Assembly: GCF_000284415.1 (NCBI RefSeq)
Contig: NC_017059.1
Span: forward strand, 1,000,725-1,064,724
Direction of reading: 5' to 3'
DNA: 64,000 nt
DNA from: Pararhodospirillum photometricum DSM 122
GTDB lineage: Bacteria; Pseudomonadota; Alphaproteobacteria; Rhodospirillales; Rhodospirillaceae
In this document: one piece after another, positions 9,739 through 18,829 of the stretch
Numbering within the stretch: the first letter of the stretch is position 1
How the letters are laid out: the number at the start of each line of letters is the position of its first letter
Translations under genes and position numbers: made by a program
The notes under the pieces: generated by a model
Told to the model about the DNA's origin: nothing
Database searches by the model: none
What the model saw: only the letters and a program-made list of their open reading frames with translations

Positions 9739-9912
9739 TCAGGCTGCCGCGACGAGCAGCAAGCCGTTGATGGGATCAACGCCGAAGAGTGCGATGGATT
9801 CCAAGGTCATGGAGCAGGCTCTCTGGACGGCCCATTCGTCATTCGGCTCAAGTGAGGATGGCGCTGATCAGACGGGTGATGGCGTCTTCGTTTGGGAACA
9901 TGACCCAACGCA
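9739..9912 (-). mobile_element. IS256-family transposase 3' remnant
   Basis: Reading the minus strand from about 9912 gives MFPNEDAITRLISAIL. After a one-base frame change it continues EPNDEWAVQRACSMTLESI and ends at a stop at 9739-9741. This is the typical C-terminal end of IS256-type (mutator) transposases. The DDE catalytic region and the terminal repeats are missing. The remnant marks past transposition in the island between the amidoligase cluster and the GGDEF-EAL gene. Confidence 0.65.
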
Positions 9913-9925
9913 AGGTCGCATATAC

Positions 9926-10293
9926 GGGATAATAGAAAAACTGGGGGGCGGGAACCTCGCAGAAGGAGGTGAGTCGCCTGCATAAGACAAAATTTTCAAC
10001 CCCAAAAAAACAATCAAAGATTTACTGGTTTCTTAAAAATTGATCTAGGGAGCCATACTTAGCAGTCTAACGTTTAGCAAAAGTCATGCCATACCCCAGA
10101 TTCAACCCACGCATCCCATCGCAAGCGCACCAAAAAACATGTTCAATTAGATTTTTTCACCACAGAAACAACTAAAGGTTTGATATTTTGATATCCATCG
10201 CGATACTGGTTGATGTCATTCCGCCTTAAAGATAGCCTAACTTTTAAGGGCATTCTATTCGATCCATTGTCTTCTTTGCAGGAGGAGCCCGTC
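9926..10293. other. AT-rich intergenic stretch, no gene seen
   Basis: Clearly lower in GC than the rest of the window, with many short A and T runs and no credible coding frame. It holds the leader of the truncated ATPase gene. With the two remnants before it, it looks like foreign DNA that is being lost. Confidence 0.5.
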
Positions 10294-10674
10294 ATGGGTA
10301 CAGATGATTGGTGGCCGTCAGATGGACACGATCACAGAGTGATCAGTAAGGAAGGAATCTATATCAATACAAAGATTCAAAAATTTTTGGAATCAGACAG
10401 AATAAACTTAATAATTGCAACAAAGGGAATGGGGAAAACTCTTTTAATGAGGGTGAAGCACTGGGCTTTAAGAACAAGTGAAGGAACCTCTTCTTCAGAA
10501 TCGTCGTTGCAAATTATTCCATCAGACAACTCTGAAATAGATGAACCTCAAATCAATGCAACTCTTTCGGCAAAGGGATACTCCGATGTCAAAATGTGGA
10601 AGCATATTTGGTCAGAGTCCCCAGACCCCTCCGTTCCTGGGACTTTCGCCTCGGCGGCAGGGCCAATGCAATGA
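10294..10674 (+). CDS. Truncated P-loop ATPase, AT-rich
   Basis: The ATG at 10294 has a strong GGAGGAG seven bases upstream, a better start than the in-frame ATG at 10210. Residues 42-49 (ATKGMGKT) form a Walker A motif. No Walker B or sensor region is present, because the protein stops at 126 aa. From about residue 109 the codons come from an inserted GC-rich repeat (SPDPSVPG and onward), so the real protein probably continued past KMWKHIW. Codon use is AT-rich, unlike its neighbours, which suggests horizontal acquisition. P-loop ATPases of this size class are common in defence loci, but nothing here fixes a function. It is probably non-functional. Confidence 0.5.
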   Translation: MGTDDWWPSDGHDHRVISKEGIYINTKIQKFLESDRINLIIATKGMGKTLLMRVKHWALRTSEGTSSSESSLQIIPSDNSEIDEPQINATLSAKGYSDVKMWKHIWSESPDPSVPGTFASAAGPMQ

Positions 10675-10716
10675 GGGGTCTGGGGAGGCCCGCCTCCCCA
10701 GCCTTCCTCTTACCCC
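10617..10716. repeat. Paired GC-rich palindromic repeat interrupting the ATPase gene
   Basis: TCCCCAGACCCCTCCG on the left, a spacer of about 40 bases, then GAGGGGTCTGGGGAGGC and GCCTCCCCAGCCTTCC on the right. This is the paired form of the repeat, and its left edge lies inside the ATPase reading frame. Confidence 0.8.
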
Positions 10717-10864
10717 CACCTTTGGATTTATTTTTCCCCCCCCATGTCCGGCCGGCGCCAGATCAGGTAGTCTCCGCCGAGATTTTCTGACGCGGGGCGT
10801 TTCGAGACAAAGGCAGACCTTTTCTCGGGCGAGTGGGGCGTTATGATGGGCCCGAGGGGGGAAC

Positions 10865-13800
10865 ATGCGGCTGGTCGTGGTTTTTGTCTTGCTTGCCCTC
10901 CTGGTGACCTGGACGGTTGTCGCCGAAACCAGCCGGCGCGAGGCCGATTTGTTGAACGCCCGCACTGAGTTGTTGCACACGGGAGCGGCTGCCATGCTGG
11001 AGGGCTTTGTCTCCAGGGGGCGGGTGCTGCAATCCGTGCTGCTGCGCGACGACCGCACGTTGGACTTGGTGTCGCGTCTGACCGCGAGCGACGCCGGCGC
11101 CCGCGACGAGGCCACCCGAACCTTGCACGCTTTGCTAGAGAGCCGTCAGACCGCCTTGCAGGGCCAGGGCTATGGCGGCCTCAGCTTGCGCGATGCCCGG
11201 GGAGGCTTGCTGTTGCCGCTGGGAAGCCCGGTGGACCAAAGGCCGCTGGGGCTGCCTGTTTTGCGGGCTTTGGAAAGCCGCGGGCAGGTGTGGGGGTTCG
11301 AGGCCGGTGATCGTTTTGCCCTCTTTCGCATGATCCATGTTCTGGAAGACGAGGGCGAGCGCGTGGGCTATTTGGACACCAGCCTCTCGCGCGCGGTTGT
11401 GCTCAAATCCCTGGCCTTGAGCCTGCCCGGGGTCGCCCTTGACCTTGTGCTGAATGGCTCGGCCGTGGGCGCCGCCGTGCCTCCCGGGAGTCCCGGCGTT
11501 GCTCCGTCCAGCTTGGGCCCTTCGTTTGTGCGGGAGCTTCCTCCGCCGGGGGGCGGTGGTTTGGATGATGGCCATTTTGGCCTGCGTGATCCTGGGGGCC
11601 TCGTCGAAGAGGCGCTGGCCCGGGCCCCGCGCGAGGCCCTGAGCGCCGGCCTCGCGCGGGGGCAGGCGTTTGCCCTGTTTGTGGATGGCGGCCCCGACGT
11701 CACCGGGGTGATTGCGTTGCTGCCCTTGTTTGATCTTGAGGGGACACCGATCGGGCTGATGACCGGCTTCTGGCCCGGCACCGAGCGTGCCGCGTTGTGG
11801 ACGCAGGCCGTTCTTGTTTTGGCGATTGGCCTGGGGTTGATCGTGGTTCTGGGGGGGTGGCCCTGGTTTTGCGTCAGACCTGGATTCGCGCCGAGCGGGA
11901 ACGTCGGCGCTTGGTGACCGTCACAGACACCATGGGCGAGGGCTTGTATGTCGTCGATCGGGCCGGCCGCGTGGTCATGGTCAATGTCGCCGCGTGCCGT
12001 CTTTTGGGCTTCACCGAAGCCGAGGTTTTGGGCCAGTCCGCCCACGAGATGTTCCATGCCTGCGGCGATGGCGACCCCTCGCCGGGGCCTCTTGAGGACT
12101 GCCCGGTGCATCGGGTTCAAGAGGTCGGGGCCCCTTGCGCTGTGTCGGCGTGGTTTCGCCGCAAGGACGGTGTTGTCCTGGCGGTGGAGATCACCTGCTC
12201 CTTGATGACGGGCCCGATGTCGGCGACGGCGCGGTCCTGGCGCGAGGGGGTGATCGGCTTGTTGCTGGGGGAGGGCCGGTCGCGCCCGCGCGATGGCGAT
12301 CCCGTGGCCGTCGTCACCTTTGTGGATGTCACCGAGCAGCGCCGGCATGAAGCCTCGTTGCTCAAGCTCTCGCGCGCCGTGGAGCAAAGTTCGGCCAGTG
12401 TGGTGATTACCGACGCTCAGGGCCAGATTGAATATGTGAATCCCGCGTTCTGCCAGATCACCGGCTATACCCCGGAAGAAGTGTTGGGCCGCACCCCCGC
12501 CATGTTAAAGTCTGGCCGGGTGCCCGCCGAAATATACCGCGATATGTGGCAGACCATCGCCTCGGGGCGTGAATGGCGAGGCGAGTTCCATAACCGGCGC
12601 AAGGATGGCACGCTCTATTGGGAGCGCGCCACCATCTCGCCCATCAAGAACGAAGAGGGGAAGATTACCCATTTTGTCGCGGTCAAAGATGATATCACGC
12701 AAAAAAAGGAGATCGAGGAGGAACTGTTCCACCGCGCTAACTACGATCCCTTGACCGGCCTGCCCAACCGCCAGCTTTTGCTCGATCGCCTCAACACCGC
12801 CTTGGCTGTGGCCCGGCGGGAGAGCCACCGTGTTGCCGTCATGTTCATGGATCTCGACCGGTTCAAGCAGGTGAACGACACCTTGGGCCATAACGCCGGC
12901 GACGTCCTCTTGAAGCAGGCGGCGTCGCGGCTCTCGGCGGTGCTGCGGCCCCAGGATACCTTGGGCCGGCTGGGAGGGGACGAGTTTCTGGTGGTGGCTC
13001 CCGGGTTGCACAAACCGAGCGAAGCCACCGTGGTGGCGGGGCGCTTGCTTGAGGTGGCTCGCCAGCCCTTCACCGTGGACGGTCGCGACATCTATGTGTC
13101 AGCCAGTATCGGGATCTGTCTTGGGCCCGGTGACGGGACCAGTCCCCAGATTCTCATGCGCAACGCCGATGCCGCTATGTATCTGGCCAAGGAAAACGGG
13201 CGCGACGGCTTCCATTTCTTTACCCCGGAGGTCGAATCAGCCTCGCGCCGGCGCATGATGATCGAAACCGGCCTGCGCTCCGCCGTGCGCGATGGCAGTC
13301 TTTCGCTGCTCTACCAGCCGATTTTTGCCGCGCGGGACGGCCGCATGACCAAGGCCGAGGCCTTGCTGCGCTGGAGTCATCCCCAGTTGGGGCCGGTGTC
13401 TCCGGCCGAGTTCATTGATGTGGCCGAGGAAACCGGGCAGATTCTGGCCCTGGGCTCCTGGGTGCTGGAAGAGGCCTGCCGCAATCTGGCTAACCTGGAG
13501 GTCTCCGGGGGTGGGGCGTTTCGCATCGCCGTCAACATTTCCAGCAAACAATTCGGGCAGGACCTGTCCACCCAGATTCAGGGCCTGCTGGAGCGCCATG
13601 CCCTCGATCCCCGGCGGCTGGAAATCGAGATCACCGAACGGGTGTTGCTCCATCCCTCGACCGAGGTTCTGGGCCAGTTGGAGGCCCTGCGCGCGCTCGG
13701 GGTCAGCATCGCCATCGACGACTTCGGCACCGGGTATTCCGCCCTCAGTTACCTGATGGCGTTTCGTATCGACACCCTCAAGATCGACCGCTCCTTCGTG

Positions 13801-14037
13801 GTGGCCATGGAAAAGGATGTCCGCTCCCAGGCCCTGGTTGGGGCTATCACCGGCATGGCCCACGACCTGGACGCTCGCGTGGTGGCCGAGGGCGTGGAAA
13901 CCGCCGAGCAGGCCGCCTTGCTCTCCAGCTTGGGGGTCGATGCCTTGCAGGGCTATCTATTAGGGCGGCCCATGCCCCTCGACTCGTTGCAGAGCTTGTT
14001 GTTTCGCACGGGGGCGGTGGCCTTGGCGCCGCTTTAG
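10865..14037 (+). CDS. Membrane sensor with PAS-PAS-GGDEF-EAL (one frameshift)
   Basis: An N-terminal membrane segment (residues about 2-20), a periplasmic sensor region of about 280 residues and a second membrane segment (LVLAIGLGLIVVLGG) are followed by two PAS domains (second: AVEQSSASVVITDAQGQ), GGDEF and EAL. The GGDEF loop is intact (RLGGDEF) and is preceded by an RPQD inhibitory site. The EAL part keeps AEALLRW, EITERVL, DDFGTGYS, KIDRSF and AEGVETAEQ, so both synthesis and breakdown of c-di-GMP are possible. The frame breaks in the G7 run at 11851-11857, where one extra G restores it. The corrected protein is about 1057 aa. No start upstream of 10865 fits better. Confidence 0.88.
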
Positions 14038-14076
14038 AAGGAAGGCTGGGGAGGCGGGCCTCCCCAGCCTTCCTTG
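14038..14076. repeat. Perfect GC-rich palindrome between convergent genes
   Basis: AAGGAAGGCTGGGGAGGC, a three-base loop, then the exact complement. It lies between the stop of the GGDEF-EAL gene and the stop of cbiO and could terminate both convergent transcripts. Confidence 0.85.
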
Positions 14077-14934
14077 TTAGCGCACCACCAAACTCTCAGG
14101 AGTCAGCCGCCGGGCCAACGCCTCGACATCACGGGCCGGCGTCGTCTCAGGATCGCGCCAGCCCGCCGCCTGCAAGGCATGGGTCAGGCGGACCACCATA
14201 GGCGGCTGCAAGGCGGCGGCCCGCAGCAAGGCCGGATCGCGCAGCACGCTTTGCGCCGGCCCCAGGGCGAGGATGCGCCCCTGGGCAAACAACGCCACCC
14301 GGTCGGCCCAGGCGTGGGCCAGGTCCACGTCGTGGGTCGAAAAGACCAAGGTGGTACCGTCGTCGTTAAGGCGCTCCAAGGCGGCCAGCATCTCCATTTG
14401 CCCGGAGGCATCCAGGCCGGCGGTGGGCTCGTCCAGGATCAGGATGTCCGGGCGCATGGCCACCGCCCCCGCCATTGCGACCCGCTTGCGCTGGCCATGC
14501 GAGAGCAGATGCGGCGGCTGGTCGGCCAGGGCGCTCAAGGAGAACTCCTCCAGCACCCGGGCCACCCGCTCCTCGGCCTCGCGCTCGTCCAGTCCCTGAT
14601 TGAGCGGCCCAAAGGCCACGTCCTCACTGACCGAGGCGGCAAAAAGCTGATCGTCCGGTTCTTGCAACACCAGTTGCACCCGCGAGCGCCAGCGGCGCAG
14701 GGCGGCGCGGTCATAGCCCTGGGGCTCGCCCGCCAAGCGGATCTCCCCGTCTTGCGGACGCAAGGAGCCGTTGAGGTGCAAGAGCAAGGTGGTCTTGCCC
14801 GCGCCATTGGGGCCCAGCAACGCCAGCCGTTCCCCCCGCTCGACGCCAAGCGACAGGCCATCCAGCGCGGGGGTGTCGCGCCCGGGATAGGTGTGAACAA
14901 GCGACCGGGCTTCAAGCAGCAAGGCGGGGCTCAT
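14077..14934 (-). CDS. cbiO: Cobalt ECF importer ATPase CbiO
   Basis: ATP-binding subunit of the Cbi cobalt uptake system, 285 aa, the usual length. Walker A is GPNGAGKTT (about residues 38-46). The Q-loop is LVLQEPDDQLF, a form characteristic of ECF ATPases. The signature is LSHGQRKRV, Walker B is ILILDEPTAGLD, and the switch histidine is in STHDVD. The start at 14934 is the ATG that overlaps the end of cbiQ by four bases. It is the last gene of cbiM-cbiN-cbiQ-cbiO, all on the minus strand under a cobalamin riboswitch, and it powers the CbiMNQ membrane complex from the cytosolic side. Confidence 0.95.
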   Translation of the reverse strand: MSPALLLEARSLVHTYPGRDTPALDGLSLGVERGERLALLGPNGAGKTTLLLHLNGSLRPQDGEIRLAGEPQGYDRAALRRWRSRVQLVLQEPDDQLFAASVSEDVAFGPLNQGLDEREAEERVARVLEEFSLSALADQPPHLLSHGQRKRVAMAGAVAMRPDILILDEPTAGLDASGQMEMLAALERLNDDGTTLVFSTHDVDLAHAWADRVALFAQGRILALGPAQSVLRDPALLRAAALQPPMVVRLTHALQAAGWRDPETTPARDVEALARRLTPESLVVR

Positions 14935-15731
14935 GGCAGGAAACCTCCCTGGACCGCCGCCAGCACGGACGGTCCTCCAAACTCCAGGGCCAAGGCGGCG
15001 GCGGCCAGGGCCAACGGCAGGCCAAAGGCCAAGCTCCAGTCGGCGCCCCGGGTCGCCGGCCCCCGGGCTAGGGGTGGCAAGGCGCCGTCGAACCCGCGCG
15101 CAGCCAACCCCCGCTCCAGGCGCCGCGCCCGTTCCATGGTACGCACCAGCAACCCCGCCCCCAGCCATGACAACGACCGCAAGGAGCGGTGAAAGCCGTC
15201 GTGACCCAGGCGGGCACTTTGGGCCCGAACCCCGGTCAACGCGCTGTCCCCCAGGAGGAAAACAAGCCGGTATGTCAAAACCGTGATGTCGATGAGGGCC
15301 GGCGGCAGTCCCAGGCGGGCCAGCAGCCGGATCAGGTCGAGTAACGGGGTGGTAAGCGCCAGCAAGGCGAGACACGCCGTCCCCGCCAGCGCCCGGACCC
15401 CAAGCAAGAGCGCCGATCCCAGGCCATCGGGGATGAGATGCACCTGAGGCCAGAAGCCCCCCGCCGTCCAGTCGAGGGAAACGGCTAATACAGGCGCCGA
15501 GAGCAGCAGGAAGCCCGCTGGAGCCCCCAACAGCACCAAAAGGATTCGGGGAGAGACCCCCGCCGGCCCCAGGGCCAGGGCAAGGGCCGTGGGGAGGACC
15601 AAAAGCGCACCCCAGGGGGCAGGGGCGGCCAAGGCCACCCCCAAAAGCCCCCCGACGAGCACGGTCTTGCCGCCCACGCCGCGGCGCGCCCATCGGCTGG
15701 CATGGGCCGCGCGATCGAAGAGATCAGTCAT
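14931..15731 (-). CDS. cbiQ: Cobalt ECF importer transmembrane protein CbiQ
   Basis: Membrane coupling subunit (T component) of the cobalt importer, 266 aa. Several hydrophobic helices lie in the first 180 residues. The conserved coupling helix region near the C-terminal half contains MERARRLERGLAARGF, the Ala-Arg-Gly motif that contacts CbiO. The start ATG at 15731 overlaps the end of cbiN by eight bases, and its own stop overlaps the cbiO start, so the whole set is translationally coupled. An in-frame extension upstream of 15731 lies inside cbiN and has no family similarity. Confidence 0.93.
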   Translation of the reverse strand: MTDLFDRAAHASRWARRGVGGKTVLVGGLLGVALAAPAPWGALLVLPTALALALGPAGVSPRILLVLLGAPAGFLLLSAPVLAVSLDWTAGGFWPQVHLIPDGLGSALLLGVRALAGTACLALLALTTPLLDLIRLLARLGLPPALIDITVLTYRLVFLLGDSALTGVRAQSARLGHDGFHRSLRSLSWLGAGLLVRTMERARRLERGLAARGFDGALPPLARGPATRGADWSLAFGLPLALAAAALALEFGGPSVLAAVQGGFLP

Positions 15732-16032
15732 CGCGCCCCGTGGTGTGGTCTTTGCCGGCCCGGCCCCGGTGGAAGCCCAACACGTAGCCCAAGATGCCGG
15801 CGCCAAGACCGGCCTGAAGGGCAAACAGCAAGCTCTCGATCTCGCCGCTTGGCGGCTCCCACAGCGACTCGAACCACGGCTGGTAGTCGGGGGCAAGGGC
15901 GGTGATCACGCCCTCGGCTTGACTGTCGGCCCCGGAGAACTCGGCGTCCTTCAGGCTGGGCATCAGCAAGGGCAGCAGAAGAATTCCCACCACTAAGGCG
16001 AAGATAATGCGGTTGTCGCGCAAGAAGGTCAT
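15724..16032 (-). CDS. cbiN: Cobalt ECF importer auxiliary protein CbiN
   Basis: A small membrane protein of 102 aa with two transmembrane helices: residues about 9-26 (IIFALVVGILLLPLLMP) and about 66-88 (LLFALQAGLGAGILGYVLGF). Between them lies a periplasmic loop containing AEFSGADSQAEG, the pattern of CbiN. CbiN helps CbiM load cobalt but is not itself a transport channel. The start ATG at 16032 follows a GGAG. It lies 11 bases after the end of cbiM and overlaps cbiQ. Confidence 0.93.
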   Translation of the reverse strand: MTFLRDNRIIFALVVGILLLPLLMPSLKDAEFSGADSQAEGVITALAPDYQPWFESLWEPPSGEIESLLFALQAGLGAGILGYVLGFHRGRAGKDHTTGRDD

Positions 16033-16043
16033 CGGGAGGCTCC

Positions 16044-16703
16044 TTAGCGGATGCGGGCCAGAGTGCGCAGGTCCTCGGTGCTGTAGCGCGCGAGGCGGTT
16101 CATGATGGCCACCGTCAGCAGACCCTCGACCAGGGCCAGCGGCACCTGGGTGACGGCAAACACGCCCAGGAACTTGACCGCCGCCCCGGCAAAGCCCGAC
16201 GCCGGATCCGGGAACGCCAACGCCAACTGGACCGAGGTCACGCAATAGGTGGCCAGATCGGCCAACGCGGCGGCGGCGAACACCGCCAGTTCGGAGGGGG
16301 CGTTGAGGCCCCGCAGTCCCTTCCACACCAGCCAACCCACCCAGGGGCCGGCGATGCCCATGGAAAAGATGTTGGCCCCCAGCGTGGTCAGGCCGCCATG
16401 GGCCAACAGCAGCGCCTGGAACAGCAGCACAATGGAGCACAAGAACGTCATCACCGCCGGGCCGAACAACACCGTGCCCAGCCCCGCCCCGGTGGGATGC
16501 GAACAGCTCCCGGTGACCGAGGGCATCTTGAGCGCCGACAAAACAAAGGTGAACGCCCCCGACGCCGCCAGTAACAGCCGGCTTTCGGGGTGGTCGCGGA
16601 CCACGCGCACAACCTTGAGGCCGCCGGCAATGACAAAGGGCGCGGCGGCGGCTGTCCAGGCCGCGGCGTGGAGCGGCGGTAGGTAGCCTTCCATGATGTG
16701 CAT
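16044..16703 (-). CDS. cbiM: Cobalt ECF importer substrate-binding protein CbiM
   Basis: The substrate-specific membrane component. The chosen start (ATG 16703) gives [10 protein letters not shown], the invariant N-terminus whose His ligates Co2+; it is preceded by a GGGAGAAGAG ribosome site. About six hydrophobic helices follow, along with family motifs such as [12 protein letters not shown] and [10 protein letters not shown]. At 219 aa it is typical of the short CbiM form. It is first in the cbiMNQO operon and directly downstream of a cobalamin riboswitch, so expression should fall when B12 is abundant. Confidence 0.95.
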   Translation of the reverse strand: MHIMEGYLPPLHAAAWTAAAAPFVIAGGLKVVRVVRDHPESRLLLAASGAFTFVLSALKMPSVTGSCSHPTGAGLGTVLFGPAVMTFLCSIVLLFQALLLAHGGLTTLGANIFSMGIAGPWVGWLVWKGLRGLNAPSELAVFAAAALADLATYCVTSVQLALAFPDPASGFAGAAVKFLGVFAVTQVPLALVEGLLTVAIMNRLARYSTEDLRTLARIR

Positions 16704-16849
16704 GAAACTCTTCTCCCTGGATGATCCGGGAGACGTGGGAATCGATGGGGAGGGCCCTGCCGGAAAAGACGGGTCTCCCTCGCGGGCGCCCACCGGACTG
16801 GTCCCGCGTCCCCGGGACACCCCGCCCGGAAGAATGGCACGGATCGGAA

Positions 16850-17040
16850 ACGGCAGGTCTCCTGACTTGCGGGTCTGGGCTCTCTTCCCGCCTTCCCGGC
16901 CCAAGGGCCAGTGGCACGTCTGGGAAGAGCGCTCGCCGCTCACAGTTGCGGGGGCAGTCCCGGCTTTGGTCCGTCTGGGCCGCACCGGAGTTCCCTTTTA
17001 ATCCCCGGAGGACTTGGACCGGGGAACCTGTTTCCTTGTA
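16850..17040 (-). promoter_or_regulatory. Cobalamin (B12) riboswitch before cbiM
   Basis: On the minus strand this leader reads GGGAACTCCGGTGCGG near the 5' side, then GACTGCCCCCGCAACTGTGA (the B12-box region), GCCACTGG, GGGAAGGCGGGAAG, and finally AAGTCAGGAGACCTGCC. This is the ordered set of cobalamin riboswitch core motifs. About 145 bases separate it from the cbiM start. That interval is GC-rich, with hairpin potential for an expression platform. It fits repression of cobalt import by adenosylcobalamin. Confidence 0.93.
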
Positions 17041-17169
17041 ACGGGGGGGACCTTAGGCGCGGCGGGGGGGGACGTCAAGGTCCGCCGGTGTCATCAAGGC
17101 AAGGGGAATGAGGGCGTGAGAGCCCGTTTAAGAAGAGGGATCCGGCCGAGGTCCAGGCCCCTCCTTTCC

Positions 17170-18632
17170 TTAAAAGCCTGCTGTTAGCGCCTCCGCGAGA
17201 TCTTCGGCGATCAGGCCGGGTCCATGTGTCCGGGCCGCTTCGGCGTGGCGCCAGACGGCAGCGGCAGCGGCCGGGAAGGCGGGCAAGCCCTGGGCGAGGT
17301 GGGCGGCGATGATGCCGGCCAAAAACATCTCCCGAGCCGGCGGTCGCCAGATCGGGCGGGGCGTTAAGGGTGAGGGCCGCCAAGCCCGCCGGATGGGCGA
17401 TCACCGTATCGGGCCCCTTGAGCACCACCACCGCCTGGGCGGCACGGGCGGCGGCGCGGGCTCGGCCCAGGCGGTCGGCGGGTAGGTCGGCGAGATCACC
17501 GAACAGGGCCTGGAATTCTCCGTCGTGTGGGGTCAGGACGCAGGAGGCCGGTCGGGCCACGGCGGCCAAGGCGGCGCGTTGGCCGGCGAGGCTGGTCAGG
17601 GCGTCGGCGTCGAGCACCACGCCCCGATCGCTGGCGGCCAAGCTCAGGGCCTCGGCGGTGGTCGCCAGGCCTCGGCCTCGTCCTGGCCCCCAGCACATAG
17701 GTCGAGCGGCGGGGATCGCCGAGCAAGGCGGCGAGGTCGCCGTCGTGCTCCAGGTCCCACAGCAAGGCTCCCGGCTGGTCGGCGCCCAAGAGGGGTAAGG
17801 TAGCGGGGGGGCCGGCCAGGGTGACCAGCCCGGCCCCGGCCCGGCGCGCCGCCCGGCCAGCCAGCCGCGCCGCGCCGGTCAGGCGCGGACCCGACACGAC
17901 CACCACATGGCCGCGCTGGTATTTGTGGCCGAGCCGGGGCGGGCGGGGCAGCGTCCACAGGCCCGGGGCGTTGATGAAGGTATCGGGGGCTAAGACGTCG
18001 AGGACAGCGGGCGAGATGCCGATATCGGCGACTTCCAACCGGCCACACAGGGCGCGGCCGGGATAGAGCAGGTGGCCCGGCTTGGGACGAAAAAAGGTGA
18101 CGCACAGGGCGCAGGTAGGCGCCGCTCCCAGGATCTGCCCGGTGTCGGCGTCCAGGCCGCTGGGCACATCAACGGCGACGCACGGCAGGTCCAAGGCGGT
18201 GAGGCGCTCGATCACCGCCCGGGCCAGCCCGGTCAGCGGCCGGGTGAGGCCGGCCCCGAACAGGGCATCAATCACCAGATCCCCAGGGCGCAAGGCCTCG
18301 GGTGTGAGGGGGGCCACCGGGCCCCGCCAGCGCCGGGCCATGACCGCAGCGTCGCCCGAGGGCGCCCGCTCGGGCCACAGGTCAAGGACCCGCACCCGCC
18401 AGCCATGCCGCGCCAAATGGCGGGCGGCCACCGAGCCATCGCCCCCGTTATTACCGGGACCGCGCAGAACCACAACGGGACGACGTGCCCACGTTTGACG
18501 CACCGCCCGCGCCACGGCATGGCCGGCCGCTTCCATCAAAGCAAGGCCAGGGGTGCCGGCGCCAATGGTCAGGCGGTCAGCCTCTCCCATGCGCTGGACA
18601 TCAAGAACGGCACAGTCTATCGGCAAGGACAT
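17170..18632 (-). CDS. nnr: Bifunctional NAD(P)HX epimerase/dehydratase (two frameshifts)
   Basis: Repairs hydrated NADH and NADPH. The N-terminal half is the epimerase (YjeF_N): GNNGGDG near residue 60, DALFGAGL and VDVPSGLDADTG. The C-terminal half is the ADP-dependent dehydratase: RGHVVVVSGP, VLTPHDGEF, VVLKGPDTVI and ATAGSGDV. The frame breaks at the C5 run 17687-17691 and again at the A5 run 17321-17325; removing one base at each joins all parts. The corrected reading continues LAGIIAAHLAQGLPAF and stops at 17170, giving the usual length of about 490 aa. It stands alone between the cobalt operon and dadA, on the minus strand. Confidence 0.88.
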
Positions 18633-18698
18633 GACGATCCCTCCCGGAAAGGGGCCTTGTCAGTGTAGCCGGGAGGCCCCGCCCTCGCCAAGACCCCA

Positions 18699-18751
18699 GG
18701 ATGGGAGGGGTCTGGGGAGGCTTGCCTCCCCAGCCTTCCCTTTTTTGTCGT
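18699..18751. repeat. GC-rich palindromic repeat
   Basis: GAGGGGTCTGGGGAGGC, a short loop, GCCTCCCCAGCCTTCCC and a T-run: one clean copy of the window-wide repeat. It lies between the divergent nnr and dadA genes, so here it cannot be serving as a 3' terminator of a neighbour. Confidence 0.8.
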
Positions 18752-18829
18752 TTCGTGAAAACGACGTATAAGAACGGCCAGGGGCGGGTCAGCGACCGGG
18801 CCAGCCCACGAGTGAGGAGTCAAACGACC

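Noticed and set aside
10294-10674. Restriction or abortive-infection ATPase as a firm function for the truncated P-loop gene
   Set aside because: Only Walker A is visible and the rest is lost, so no specific defence family can be supported.
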